64,000 bases of DNA from Magnetospirillum sp. ME-1 (GCF_002105535.1 NZ_CP015848.1:186001-250000); one strand, 5' to 3'. Shown: positions 1 through 10,340, counted from the first letter of the stretch. Notes: a model not told the origin generated them from the letters alone. Program-made: numbers and translations.

Positions 1-1444
<1,444 letters not shown>

Positions 1445-1452
1445 GTCTTTCC

Positions 1453-2472
1453 ATGATCGCCCTGCTCATCGACGACAACCCCACCAACCTGATGCTGCTC
1501 AAGCACCGTCTGATCAAGATCGACGGCTGCGAGGTGGTGTGCATGGACTCGGCGGTCGCCGCGCTGGCCTGGTGCGAGAACAACACCCCCGACATCATCC
1601 TCACCGATTACATGATGCCGGAAATGGACGGGCTGGAATTCATCGCCCAGTTGCGGACGCGCCCGGCCATGCAGGACATTCCCATCGTCATGGTCACCAC
1701 CTCGGACCTGCGCGAGATTCGCCAGAAGGCCCTGGACCTGGGCGCCGCCGACTTCCTGACCAAGCCGGTGGACGGGCCGGAGCTGATGGCGCGCACCCGC
1801 AACCTGCTGGCCCTTCGGGCATCGCGCCTGGCGCTTCACGACCGCGCCGCCGAGGAACTGGTGATGCGGCTGTCCAAGGCCGCCGAATACCGCGACCCCG
1901 AGACCGGCGCCCATATCGAGCGCATGGCGCGCTACAGCGCCCTGATCGCCCGCCGCCTGGGTTTCGAGGCCGAGGCGGTGGACAGGCTGGAGCTGGCCGC
2001 GCCCATGCACGACGTGGGCAAGGTGGGTATTCCCGACATGATCCTGCTCAAACCCGACCGCCTGACCGAGACGGAGTTCGTGGTGATGAAGCAGCATGCC
2101 TCGTACGGCTGGGACATCCTCAAGGACAGTTCGTCGCAACTGGTCCGCCTGGCCGCCCTGATCGCGCGGACCCATCACGAAAAGTACGACGGCAGCGGCT
2201 ATCCCGCCGGGCTGGCCGGCGAGGCCATCCCCATGGAGGGCCGCATCGTCGCCGTGGCCGACGTGTTCGACGCGCTGACCTCGACCCGGCCCTACAAGAC
2301 GCCGTGGAGCGTGGAAAAGGCGGTGGCCTTCCTCGAGGAGCAGCGGGGGCGCCATTTCGATCCGGCCTGCGTCGACGCCTTTCTCTCCGACCTGGATGAA
2401 GTCCTGCGCATCAAGGCGGAGTTCCGCGATCACCCGGACGAGAATCCGCCCCATCCCCTGGCGGATTACTGA
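1453..2472 (+). CDS. Response regulator with HD-GYP c-di-GMP phosphodiesterase domain
   Basis: This 339-residue protein has a receiver domain (1-120; acidic pair in LLIDDN, acceptor Asp52 in LTDYMMPEMDG, Lys in TKPVD) and an HD-GYP domain (about 135-325). HD is at 186-187 (MHDVGKVGIP) and GYP at 249-251 (HHEKYDGSGYP). HD-GYP proteins with these residues usually hydrolyse c-di-GMP. The ATG at 1453 is chosen because the receiver begins at its first codons; the same frame is open further upstream, but that stretch overlaps the preceding kinase. The protein is probably phosphorylated by that kinase and lowers c-di-GMP in response (inference). Confidence 0.95.
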   Translation: MIALLIDDNPTNLMLLKHRLIKIDGCEVVCMDSAVAALAWCENNTPDIILTDYMMPEMDGLEFIAQLRTRPAMQDIPIVMVTTSDLREIRQKALDLGAADFLTKPVDGPELMARTRNLLALRASRLALHDRAAEELVMRLSKAAEYRDPETGAHIERMARYSALIARRLGFEAEAVDRLELAAPMHDVGKVGIPDMILLKPDRLTETEFVVMKQHASYGWDILKDSSSQLVRLAALIARTHHEKYDGSGYPAGLAGEAIPMEGRIVAVADVFDALTSTRPYKTPWSVEKAVAFLEEQRGRHFDPACVDAFLSDLDEVLRIKAEFRDHPDENPPHPLADY

Positions 2473-4055
2473 GCCGGAGCCAAAGGCAGGCGGCCCTCGG
2501 CCACCAGCGTCCGGCAGGCATCCACCACTTCGGCGTCGAAGCGGGTCCCGCGATAGGCGATGATCTCGTTCATGGCTACCTCCAGCCCCAGGGCGGCGCG
2601 GTAGGGACGGTCCGAGGCGATGGCCTCGACCACGTCGGCCACCGCCAGGATGCGCGCCTCGAACAGAATCTCGTCGCCCTTCAGCCCGTCGGGATAGCCG
2701 CTGCCGTCCATGCGCTCGTGGTGATGGCGCACCATGTCGGCCACCGGCCAGGGAAACTCGACCCCGTCCAGGATGTCGCAGCCGTCGGCGGCATGGCTGC
2801 GGATGATGTCGAATTCCAGGGGCGACAGCCGGCCGGGCCGGGTCAGCATCTCGGCCGGAATGCCGATCTTGCCGATGTCGTGGATGGTCCCCGCCACGTG
2901 CAGGCCCTTGAGACGCTGCGCGGATAGGCCCAATTCCTGCCCGATGGCCACCGCGATGTCCGCCACCCGGCGCTGGTGTCCGGCGGTATAGGGATCGCGC
3001 ACTTCGATGGTCGAGGCCACCGCCTCGATGGTTCCCTCCAGGGCGCGCTCCAGAGCTTTCTGCGCCCGCTCCCCATCCTTGATCTGCCGGCGCAGATCGC
3101 CGGTATGCACCAGCAGGCGTCCGGTCAGCGGCCGCAGGATCAGTACGAAACCGGCGATTCCGAACCCCACCAGCACCATGGCCCCGATGGCAACGGAAAG
3201 CACCAGACGGTCGATATTGCTGTGCAGTTCCCCCTGGTCCTGGCGGATCACGACGATCCAGTCCGATCCGGGCAGGCGCTGGGCCAGCACCACGTCGCGG
3301 CCGCCCCCGGGATTTTGCAACAGCACGGGGGAGGCGTCGTCGGAAGCCAGGGCGAACGCCTCGCGCACCTCGTCATCTGCGCCGGGCGCGCCGTGCCGGC
3401 GGGGAAAGAACACGTCCGCCCCCGCCCCATGGCCGCGCCCGACGATGATCTCGCCGGTCTGACCCAGGGTTTCAAGATCGGCCACCACCGCCCGCAACCC
3501 CTCGGCGTCGAGCAAAAGAACGTCGACCCCCTCCCGCGTTCCATCCCGGCCCAGAATCGGCGCCGAGACCATCAGCACCCAGCGCCCCTCCACCAGGGCC
3601 GGCGCCCCCAGGACGGGCGGCTCGCCATGAGCGGGGCTCCACAGCTCGGACGGAACGGGCCGCCCCACCGTGACCAGCGGCCGCAAATCGGGCCCCAGCC
3701 GGGTGATGCCCAGCATCTCCCGCGACAGCTTCAGGGAATCTCCCAGCTTGTCGGTGGTGAAGGCCCGCAATTCGTCGGCGGACATGCCGCCCCGGTTATA
3801 GGTGATCAGGGCGTCGCGGATGACGCTGCGGCTGGTGACCTGGCGAGCGAGTTCCCCCGCCCGGCTCACATTGGCCCGCAAGGCCTCGATCTGCAGGTCC
3901 AGGCCGTGCTCGAACGCCCGGTCGGCGGCGGCCACCATCTGGGCATGCAGCGGAACGATGGACGCGAAGGCCACCCCAAGCCCCACCATGGCCATGGCCA
4001 GCACCGCATACATGATGATATTGCGCTGCAGCTTGACAGCGTCGATGACCTGCAC
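2466..4055 (-). CDS. Membrane-anchored HD-GYP phosphodiesterase with periplasmic sensor region
   Basis: About 529 residues. One membrane segment lies near residues 13-33, followed by a roughly 240-residue extracytoplasmic region resembling a Cache/dCache sensor, a second membrane segment (284-307), a short linker, and an HD-GYP domain (about 345-520). HD is at 392-393 (IHDIGKIGIP) and GYP at 453-455 (HHERMDGSGYP). All metal-binding motifs look intact, so c-di-GMP hydrolysis is expected. The GTG at 4055 is preferred because GAGAGG precedes it by nine bases and a longer reading would run into the hydrolase gene. An ATG 14 codons later is the alternative. It converges on the REC-HD-GYP gene, and the last 7 bases overlap. 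Confidence 0.88.
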   Translation of the reverse strand: MQVIDAVKLQRNIIMYAVLAMAMVGLGVAFASIVPLHAQMVAAADRAFEHGLDLQIEALRANVSRAGELARQVTSRSVIRDALITYNRGGMSADELRAFTTDKLGDSLKLSREMLGITRLGPDLRPLVTVGRPVPSELWSPAHGEPPVLGAPALVEGRWVLMVSAPILGRDGTREGVDVLLLDAEGLRAVVADLETLGQTGEIIVGRGHGAGADVFFPRRHGAPGADDEVREAFALASDDASPVLLQNPGGGRDVVLAQRLPGSDWIVVIRQDQGELHSNIDRLVLSVAIGAMVLVGFGIAGFVLILRPLTGRLLVHTGDLRRQIKDGERAQKALERALEGTIEAVASTIEVRDPYTAGHQRRVADIAVAIGQELGLSAQRLKGLHVAGTIHDIGKIGIPAEMLTRPGRLSPLEFDIIRSHAADGCDILDGVEFPWPVADMVRHHHERMDGSGYPDGLKGDEILFEARILAVADVVEAIASDRPYRAALGLEVAMNEIIAYRGTRFDAEVVDACRTLVAEGRLPLAPAQ

Positions 4056-4117
4056 TCGAAACGACCTCTCACCTTGGAATTTGACTTTTATCAAATTGAA
4101 GGTGGCGGCCGCAACGA

Positions 4118-4888
4118 CTACAGGAAAGGCCCGATGGCCGCCATGAAGGCGGCGGGGTTGTCGGCGTGGACCCAATGGCCGGCGCCGGGGATCTGCACGA
4201 TCTCCGCCCGGGGAAAAAGGCGGGTGATGGCGGCGTGATAGGCCGGGCGGACATATTCCGATGTCTCGCCCGCCACGAACAGGGCGGGACCGTCGTACCG
4301 GGTGCCCTCGGGGAAATCCGGGAACTCCATGATGTCGGTCATATGGGCGTTCAGCACCGCCAGGTTGGGCCGCCAGCGGTAGCCGCCGGCGCCACCCTCC
4401 AGATTCTGCATCAGGAAGGCGCGCACGCCCTTGTCGATCACGGTACGGGCCAGGGCGGCCTCCACCTCACCGCGCGACCCGGCCTCGGCCAGGGGGGCGG
4501 CGCGCATGGCCTTCACGAAGGGGGCGAAGGTGTGGTTGTAGGTCACCGGCGCGATGTCCACCACCACCAGACGCTCCACCATCTCGGGACGGGAAAGCGC
4601 CAGGGTCATGGCCGCCTTGCCGCCCATGGAATGGCCCATCACCGCCGCCCGGCCGCCCAGGTGCTCGATGACCGCCGCCACCTCGCGGGCCATGAAGGGA
4701 TAGTCCATGACCTCGCTCCACGGGCTGGCGCCGTGGTTGGGCATGTCCAGCGCCAGCACCCGGCGCCTCTCGCCCAGGGCCTTGACCACCGCGCCCCAGT
4801 TGCGGGCCGAGCCCAGCAAGCCGTGCAGGATCAGCAGCGGCACCCCGTCCGGAGCGCCGGGACCCGCCTCGATGGCGTTGAGCTTCAT
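4118..4888 (-). CDS. Alpha/beta-fold hydrolase (esterase YbfF-like)
   Basis: 256 residues, full length for the family. It shows the oxyanion-hole HGLLGS motif near residues 22-27, the nucleophile elbow GHSMGG in the middle, and a C-terminal HWVHADNP that supplies the catalytic histidine. The closest family by pattern is the small cytosolic esterases related to YbfF. The natural substrate cannot be deduced. The start codon overlaps the stop of the PilZ gene (TGATG), so the two are probably translationally coupled. Confidence 0.88.
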   Translation of the reverse strand: MKLNAIEAGPGAPDGVPLLILHGLLGSARNWGAVVKALGERRRVLALDMPNHGASPWSEVMDYPFMAREVAAVIEHLGGRAAVMGHSMGGKAAMTLALSRPEMVERLVVVDIAPVTYNHTFAPFVKAMRAAPLAEAGSRGEVEAALARTVIDKGVRAFLMQNLEGGAGGYRWRPNLAVLNAHMTDIMEFPDFPEGTRYDGPALFVAGETSEYVRPAYHAAITRLFPRAEIVQIPGAGHWVHADNPAAFMAAIGPFL

Positions 4889-5241
4889 CAGTGCCGGAAC
4901 AGATGGGAGCGGCCGACCAGCAGACGGCCGATGTGGCGCCCCACCACCTTCATCAGCGAGAAGGTGGGACGCACGAATTCCACCGCCACCCAGTCGGAGC
5001 CGAGCGCGCGCACCACGGCGACGCCCTTGGCCAGGGGATTGGGATCCTCGTAGGCCGAGCGCAGTTCGAAGGTGAAGCGGTAGCCGTGGCTGAGCAGGCC
5101 GGGCGGCCGCCGGAACTTCAGCCCGCCGATGGAGATGTCGACGACCTCCACCAGGATGCCGTCGAACAGCATGAACAGGCCTTCGCCTTCGTGGCGATCA
5201 TCGACGCGGCGGTCGTTGCTGGCGGACTTTCGGGCGGTCAC
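4888..5241 (-). CDS. PilZ-domain protein, probable c-di-GMP receptor
   Basis: A 117-residue single-domain protein. It has the RxxxR motif (within RRVDDR, about residues 10-15) and the downstream DISIGG motif, the two signature elements of PilZ c-di-GMP binding. The GTG at 5241 is chosen because AGGGGA precedes it; an upstream in-frame start at 5301 would add a low-complexity Arg/Ala stretch. It lies upstream of the hydrolase and, further on, the membrane HD-GYP gene, all on the same strand, so it is probably part of a c-di-GMP-related transcription unit. The effector target is unknown. Confidence 0.85.
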   Translation of the reverse strand: MTARKSASNDRRVDDRHEGEGLFMLFDGILVEVVDISIGGLKFRRPPGLLSHGYRFTFELRSAYEDPNPLAKGVAVVRALGSDWVAVEFVRPTFSLMKVVGRHIGRLLVGRSHLFRH

Positions 5242-5554
5242 GAGCGCTTCCCCTGCGGATGGACGACGAGACAGTCTAGCAGGGCACGCCGCCCGACGCA
5301 CCCCTCCATGTTGCCCGCCCTTTCCACTCGAAGTTACACGGCAATCACCTTACGCAATCTCCGAGACGACGAAAGTATGGGAATAACCCATTGGTAGACA
5401 ACAATTTTATGGGGTTTACGAAGCTTATACCACCACGCCGCCCACCCCACCGGATGCGCGCCCATGGGCGGGGATTGGAATAGCTACAATAAGTTGCCTC
5501 GAATTTTCCGGGACTTCCGGCGAGGCGAGCGAAACGCCAGGGGTGGGCAAGATC
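5242..5554. other. Intergenic region between the PilZ gene and a small ORF
   Basis: About 313 bases between divergent genes. The stretch 5370-5440 is clearly more AT-rich than its surroundings and probably holds promoters. I cannot assign confident -35/-10 boxes and see no conserved RNA here. Confidence 0.4.
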
Positions 5555-5746
5555 ATGACCGCACAGACCAACACCAACACCGTCACCGTCACCACGTCGC
5601 ACGTGCTGATCAAGCAGGCCATCGAGGACCTCGAGCGGGCAATGCCGCATCCGCGTCCGGGCGACAAGGTGTCGCTGGTGGCCGGCCCGTGGCAGGATAC
5701 CTTCATCATGACCGCGCGGTACGGATGGCTGAGGATGCCGCACTGA
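5555..5746 (+). CDS. Small hypothetical protein (63 aa)
   Basis: A short ORF from ATG 5555 encodes a Thr/Val-rich N-terminus, a helix (LIKQAIEDLERAM) and a PGDKVSLVAGPW segment. There is no signal peptide, membrane segment or recognised family. An in-frame GTG at 5543 is an alternative start; the only Shine-Dalgarno candidate is a weak GGGGTGGG. The codon use resembles neighbouring genes. Real coding status is plausible but not proven. Confidence 0.45.
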   Translation: MTAQTNTNTVTVTTSHVLIKQAIEDLERAMPHPRPGDKVSLVAGPWQDTFIMTARYGWLRMPH

Positions 5747-5766
5747 GGCAGCGCGACGGCAGGCGT

Positions 5767-5843
5767 TGGCGCGCCCTGCTGGGCTCGAACCAGCGACCTG
5801 CCGCTTAGAAGGCGGCTGCTCTATCCAACTGAGCTAAGGGCGC
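5767..5843 (-). tRNA. tRNA-Arg (anticodon TCT)
   Basis: The reverse strand folds as a full cloverleaf. The acceptor stem pairs GCGCCCT with AGGGCGC, the D arm contains AGCTCAGTTGGATAGAGC, and the anticodon stem pairs GCCGC with GCGGC around loop CTTCTAA. The T arm contains GGTTCGAGCCC. The anticodon is TCT, read as arginine (AGA/AGG). The CCA end is encoded (5769-5767). It decodes AGA/AGG, which are rare in this GC-rich DNA. Confidence 0.96.
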
Positions 5844-5863
5844 CCGTTGCCGCTTGACGGCGC

Positions 5864-6172
5864 TTAGAAGCGGCCGAATTCCAGCTTGTCGAAGCGGAAA
5901 TTGTCGGCGTAGTTCTTGGGCTTCTGCAGGCGGGCGTTCTCGGTGGCCACCTGGTAGTCCAGGCCCTTCTTCTTGGCGAAGGCCACGGCTTCTTCCATGG
6001 TGGCGAACTTGACGCGCACCTGCGAGGTGGTGTCGGTCGAGCCCAGCCAGCCCATCAGGTTGTCGGGCTGCTTGGGAGCCGCCGGCTCATATTCCAGAAC
6101 CCAGGACTTGGCGTTGCCACCCCGGCCCGATTGCATGGCGGTCTTGGCGGGGCGATAGATGCGGACCTGCAT
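5864..6172 (-). CDS. NDUFS4-like NADH:ubiquinone oxidoreductase accessory subunit
   Basis: 102 residues. The pattern VRIYRPAKTAMQSGRG near the N-terminus, then WVLEYEP, LMGWLGSTDT, FATMEEAVAFAKKKGL and the C-terminal NYADNFRFDK, matches the ETC complex I 18-kDa (NDUFS4) family. In alphaproteobacteria and mitochondria this is a supernumerary subunit on the peripheral arm of complex I. ATG 6172 follows AGGAGAG; a TTG one codon upstream is less likely. The gene stands alone next to tRNA-Arg, away from any nuo operon in view, as is common for this subunit. Confidence 0.9.
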   Translation of the reverse strand: MQVRIYRPAKTAMQSGRGGNAKSWVLEYEPAAPKQPDNLMGWLGSTDTTSQVRVKFATMEEAVAFAKKKGLDYQVATENARLQKPKNYADNFRFDKLEFGRF

Positions 6173-6297
6173 CAAAGTCTCTCCTGCTGGTCTAGACGTC
6201 CTGGCTGCGGGCGGGGCCTTTGAAAATCAAGGGGTTGACACCCCCTTCCCGGCTCCGCCCGCAAGGTATAATCGACGCTTTGGGAATCCGCAAGAAC

Positions 6298-7674
6298 CTA
6301 CAGCTTGAACACGGTCCGAAGGCCGATCACCGTGGCGTCGGGGATGGTCTTGCGCGAATTCTCGGGAAGCGTGGTGGTGCCGCCGGGATGGAAGATGTAC
6401 TGGGCGTCGGGCACCAGGGTCAGCCAGGGCGTCACCTGATAGCGGTAGATCAGTTCGATGGCCGCCTCGTAATCATGGTCGGGGGCGGTGGCGGTGCCCA
6501 GGCGCCTGGCGTCGGCATCGCGGGCGGCCAGAGCCGAGCTCATTTTGCCATAGGCGAAGCCGATGGCCGCCACGTCGTCGTCGCGCCCGTCCAGGGGCCC
6601 CTTGTAGCTGAGGCCGGTGTCGAAATAGAACGGCATCTGGTTGCGGTCGTCGGGCAACCCCGTCACCCGCAGGAAGGCCGACAGGCCCAGATCCTCGGTG
6701 CCGGCTTCCTTGAACAGCATGCCGTCATAGATGCCGTACATGGCCCAGTTGCCGCGATGCGTCTTGGCGGCACCCGCCGCATTGCTGCCCAGCGACACGC
6801 CGGCAAGGTCATAGCGCTGATCGGTGGCCCGGCCGTTGTAGTACCAGCCGCCCATCTTGAACATCTGGGGCAGGCCCGCCGCCCCCTTGGCCTGGTTCAG
6901 GCCGTACTGGCTTTCGAACATCCACACCGGCGGCTGGTCGACGGTATAATCCACGCCGCTGCGGTTGCGCTTCTGGGCGTCGTTGCCCACATTGGTTCCG
7001 GGGGCCACGTTGCCGGTGAACACACCGGCCAGGAACGCCAGTTCCTCGGTGGGCTGGACCTTGAGCCGCGTGCCCAGGTTGGATACGGGAAAGCCGCCGC
7101 CGCCGCTCTGCATGTTGGCGGCGAAGGCCCCCGGCCAGCCGAAGGCCGAATTGACCAGATTGGTGGCCACCACCGAGGTGAAGAACTCCTCCTGCATGGG
7201 CACCTGGCCGAAGCGCAGCGACACCTTGTCGTCCAGCACGCTCTGCTGCAGCCACAGGGAGAACAGGCGGGTCGAGGGCGCCGCCTCGATGTCGCGCACC
7301 GGAATCAGGTTGCCGATGAAATTGGCCGACAGCTGGCGCCCCTGGACATGCAGGCCGGTGACGTGAAAGGCGCCGCCCTTCCAGCCCATCGCCTGTTCCA
7401 GGTCGGCATCCACATCGGCCCACAGCAGGCCATTGCCGACCATGCGGCGCTTGATGCCGCCCGAAGGATTGCCCAGCATCTCGGCGGTATAGGTGGCCGT
7501 CACCTTGATACCCTTCTCGGCCAGATGGGTGCGCAGCCCGCCCCAGTCGCCGGTCAGCGTGTCGCGCTCCCACAATCCCTTGACCGCCTCGGCCTCCTCG
7601 GCCCGCGCCGGGGTAAAAGCCAGGCAAAGTCCGGCGGCAACGGCCAGTCCGATGGCGAAAGTTCCAGTCTTCAT
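6298..7674 (-). CDS. OprB-family outer-membrane porin under a cobalamin riboswitch
   Basis: 458 residues with a typical signal peptide (1-25, ending TPARA). The mature protein begins with a GDWGG-type OprB motif (LTGDWGGLRTHLAEKG) and continues as a beta-barrel of alternating aromatic strands, ending in the terminal Phe-Lys-Leu (TVFKL). OprB proteins are carbohydrate-selective porins, but the 5' leader carries a B12 riboswitch, so expression should fall when cobalamin is abundant. That suggests a role in uptake of cobalamin, a precursor or cobalt, or a B12-replaceable pathway, rather than sugar uptake (inference). The ATG at 7674 starts the signal peptide. Confidence 0.88.
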   Translation of the reverse strand: MKTGTFAIGLAVAAGLCLAFTPARAEEAEAVKGLWERDTLTGDWGGLRTHLAEKGIKVTATYTAEMLGNPSGGIKRRMVGNGLLWADVDADLEQAMGWKGGAFHVTGLHVQGRQLSANFIGNLIPVRDIEAAPSTRLFSLWLQQSVLDDKVSLRFGQVPMQEEFFTSVVATNLVNSAFGWPGAFAANMQSGGGGFPVSNLGTRLKVQPTEELAFLAGVFTGNVAPGTNVGNDAQKRNRSGVDYTVDQPPVWMFESQYGLNQAKGAAGLPQMFKMGGWYYNGRATDQRYDLAGVSLGSNAAGAAKTHRGNWAMYGIYDGMLFKEAGTEDLGLSAFLRVTGLPDDRNQMPFYFDTGLSYKGPLDGRDDDVAAIGFAYGKMSSALAARDADARRLGTATAPDHDYEAAIELIYRYQVTPWLTLVPDAQYIFHPGGTTTLPENSRKTIPDATVIGLRTVFKL

Positions 7675-7759
7675 GTTGAAATCCACCCCAAAAGAATGCG
7701 GCGCAAGTCCACCTGTATCCGGAACACCCCGCCCGGAGAAGCGCGCGCACGCGACGATG

Positions 7760-7950
7760 ATGGCAGGTCTCCTGGCTCGCGGGTCAAAGGTCCTGCCCCA
7801 GCCTTCCCGGTTCGACACGGCCCCCGGTGGAATCGGGGCCGCAACCAGTGGCGTTCCAAAACGGGCGGAACCTCTCCGCATACAGTTGCGGGGGCAGCCG
7901 CGGGCTGGGGGCGTCGAAGCCCTTGACCGCGTTCCCTTTTCACCTCGGGC
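7760..7950 (-). promoter_or_regulatory. Cobalamin (AdoCbl/B12) riboswitch
   Basis: Read on the minus strand, the segment contains the hallmark elements in order. GGTGAAAAGGGAA is near 7930-7945. The conserved core GGCTGCCCCCGCAACTGTA is at about 7881-7899. GGGAAGGCTGGGGCAGG follows at about 7795-7812, and the B12 box GAGCCAGGAGACCTGCC is at 7760-7776. The aptamer ends about 85 bases before the start of the porin gene. B12 riboswitches normally repress B12 biosynthesis and uptake genes when adenosylcobalamin is bound. The expression platform lies between 7675 and 7760; its fold is not clear by eye. Confidence 0.95.
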
Positions 7951-8132
7951 CCCATGGGAGAGCCGTCGGAACCATCAAACTTAAGTCTTACCCGTCCCCG
8001 AGTCCGAATGCAAGCGGCATGTTATACTGTAACATTTACGCAGGGAGGGGATCGTGGCGGGCAATCACGGGTTCGATTGGACCTGTGCCGGAGGTTGGGG
8101 TAAATTCCGCGCCCAATGGAGGCCCCACAGGG

Positions 8133-9944
8133 ATGAAACGGACGGATTCGCCCGAAACGGAATCGCATATGCCACCCGAAACGGATGGCGACGGCCGGCC
8201 GGCCCCGGCCGCCGAGGGCGGGTGGCTGACCGTCAGCGAGGCTGCCGAACATTCCGTTTCGACCGGCGGGGGCGGCCTGCTTGCGCCGCTCCGCCAGGGC
8301 CTGGGGCGGCTGGCCGCCAGCTGGCGCTATCTTGCCGACCCCGCCGAGCGGCACGCCCTGGCTCAGAACGTGCGCGGCGGCGTGGCCCGCCTGCTTCATC
8401 GTGCCGGCAGACAGTCCATGACCGGCGGCATGGCCTCGGCCGCGCCGCCGCCGGTTCTGCCATCCGAGATGTCCGAACCCGACGCCGTTCCGGCCTTCGA
8501 CCCTGAGACGGCGCTGGATCGGCTGCGCTCGGCGTTGCGCCAGTTGCCGGACAGGGGTGAGGTGGTGGTCCCGGGCAATCTCCAATCCCTGGACCGTCTG
8601 CTGAGCGATCCGCCCCCGGCCATGGATTTCCAGGCCGCCGATCTGCTGCACGACTGCTTTCCGCGCGGCACGCGGCATTCCGACAACCGGGTGCTTCTGG
8701 CCGTCGCCCGCAACCTGACCCGCAATTTCGGCCGCCCCGGCCGCCTGCCCATGACCAGCGGCAAGGCCTGGACCATGCTCGACCCCGCCGTCTTCGGCGA
8801 CCAGATGGCGGCCCAGCTGGCCGAGATCAGCAATTTCGTCCTGAACTGGCAGGCCCAGGAAAAGAGCTTCCTGATCCTGGAATTCGCCGAGGTCGAGCTG
8901 ATCGAATACCTGTTCGAACACCTGCACCCCAAGCGTCATGGCGCCCTGCTGGTTCGGGTGATGGACTTCAAGGTGCTGTCCACCCGCCGCGCCGGTCTGC
9001 TGCGGCGCATTCCGGCCCGCGTCCGGCGCTTCGTCCAGCACACGGCGGGGGCCGCGCCTTCGGTGCCGCTGGCCTATGCCAGGGATTCCGCCGTCCTGCT
9101 GGAGCATATCGAAAAGCGCATTCTGTTCCGGCCGGTGACCGAGGCCGCCGCCACGGCCCGCGCCGAGGTGGAGAAGATCATCGCCCGCCTGTCGCCCCCG
9201 GAGCACGAGGCTGCGCTGCGCCTGGCGCCGTCCGCCGCAGCGGATTCACAGCCCGACAAGCCCGGCCTGGACCAGATCAAGCAGGCCCTGGGCGGCACGC
9301 CCCAACCCGCCGCCGCCCCGCCCGCCCCAACTCCCGGCCGCATTTCCGCCACGCCCTCGGCGCCCCGGACGGTTCAGGCGGTGTCCGTGGCGGCCCCAAC
9401 CCATGCGACGGCCTCCCTCCCGGTGCCGGCGGCGCCCATGCGCAAGCGATTCGGCAACCGCCAGAAGACCGAGGCGGTGATGCGGGTGCTGGGCGGCGAA
9501 AGCCGCGAACAGGTGGCCGCCGCCATGGGAGCCACGCCCGAACTGGTGGAGCGCTGGCTGGGCGCCTTCCTCAACGGCGGGTCCTCGGCCCTGGCCGTGA
9601 AAACCAAGCCGGCCAGGACGCGCAGGGCCAAGCCCCCCGCCCCGCCGGAAGCCGCCTCCATCGACGACCTCAAGGCCAAGCTGCAAGCCCTGCTGCAAAC
9701 CGTCGAGGTGCTGAGCACCCAGATGAACGCGCTGCCTCAAACCGAGACCGCTTCACCGCCGCCCCCCGCCCTGCCGCCGCCGGAGCCACCACCACCACCA
9801 CCACCACCTCCTCCTCCTCCTCCTCCGCCGCCGCCGCCGCTGGCCATGGAGCCCGCCCCCAAATCCCCGCCGCCGGGCTTTCCCGCCGAGGACCCCGACC
9901 CGCCTCCCAGGCTGAAGCGCAGCCGTACGCCCCGGCGGCAATGA
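8133..9944 (+). CDS. Uncharacterised protein with HTH-like module and polyproline tail (paralogue A)
   Basis: 603 residues; I do not recognise the family. A central block (about 165-360) contains LLSDPPP, LLHDCFPRG, WTMLDPAVF, ILEFAEVELIEYLFEHLHP and LRRIPARVRRFV. A Pro/Ala linker follows. A second conserved block (about 436-486; RQKTEAVMRVLGGES then VAAAMGATPELVERW) looks like a transposase-type helix-turn-helix. The C-terminus contains a helix (IDDLKAKLQALLQ) and about 19 consecutive prolines. There is no signal peptide or membrane segment. The same architecture recurs at 28023-30452. ATG 8133 is preferred because GGAGG lies upstream; longer readings run through the riboswitch region. Confidence 0.75.
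   Translation: MKRTDSPETESHMPPETDGDGRPAPAAEGGWLTVSEAAEHSVSTGGGGLLAPLRQGLGRLAASWRYLADPAERHALAQNVRGGVARLLHRAGRQSMTGGMASAAPPPVLPSEMSEPDAVPAFDPETALDRLRSALRQLPDRGEVVVPGNLQSLDRLLSDPPPAMDFQAADLLHDCFPRGTRHSDNRVLLAVARNLTRNFGRPGRLPMTSGKAWTMLDPAVFGDQMAAQLAEISNFVLNWQAQEKSFLILEFAEVELIEYLFEHLHPKRHGALLVRVMDFKVLSTRRAGLLRRIPARVRRFVQHTAGAAPSVPLAYARDSAVLLEHIEKRILFRPVTEAAATARAEVEKIIARLSPPEHEAALRLAPSAAADSQPDKPGLDQIKQALGGTPQPAAAPPAPTPGRISATPSAPRTVQAVSVAAPTHATASLPVPAAPMRKRFGNRQKTEAVMRVLGGESREQVAAAMGATPELVERWLGAFLNGGSSALAVKTKPARTRRAKPPAPPEAASIDDLKAKLQALLQTVEVLSTQMNALPQTETASPPPPALPPPEPPPPPPPPPPPPPPPPPPLAMEPAPKSPPPGFPAEDPDPPPRLKRSRTPRRQ
9786..9840. repeat. Trinucleotide microsatellite (CCA)n(CCT)n(CCG)n
   Basis: An uninterrupted run of proline codons, arranged as blocks of CCA, then CCT, then CCG, lies inside the 3' part of the 603-residue protein. 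Three-base units keep the frame, so slippage would change only the length of the polyproline segment. Confidence 0.85.
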
Positions 9945-10340
9945 CGTCGCCGCCGAAGGGCAATGGACGCGAACCGGCGCGAGTCACAAGTCAGCAGCAA
10001 TTGTCACGCGAACATCCTTCGGTCGACACACCATTATAGGACTTCGATCCGCCCTTGCGCCACCGCCGCCCCGTGGTCCGCGCCGGAACAGACGGCAGGT
10101 TCTTTAGAATAAGTCCCGTTAAGGACTATATGCCTTATGGCTATAACCTCACAGCAAAGTGACGAATTCTGACGGCGCCGATACCCCATGAAAGCGGCAT
10201 GTCCACTGGCCTCCGGGAATGGCGGCACGCATCGGAGCCGACCCGGCACCACATTGCGTCACATGGTGCAACGACTTGTTATTGTACGTAACTCGGTGTT
10301 TATGATTTCCCTGTCGAAATTGTTCTGGAGGCTTGACCCC
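9945..10340. other. Intergenic region upstream of an OmpR-type regulator
   Basis: 396 bases without a convincing gene. It is locally AT-rich around 10020-10150 and 10265-10330. A short inverted repeat AGTCC(CGTTAA)GGACT lies at 10112-10127, next to TATA-like sequence, and could be an operator or part of a promoter. I see no tRNA, riboswitch or long ORF. Confidence 0.4.

Noticed and set aside
7827-8132. Upstream extension of the 603-residue protein
   Set aside because: The extension lies opposite the B12 riboswitch and has no good ribosome site; ATG 8133 has GGAGG upstream.
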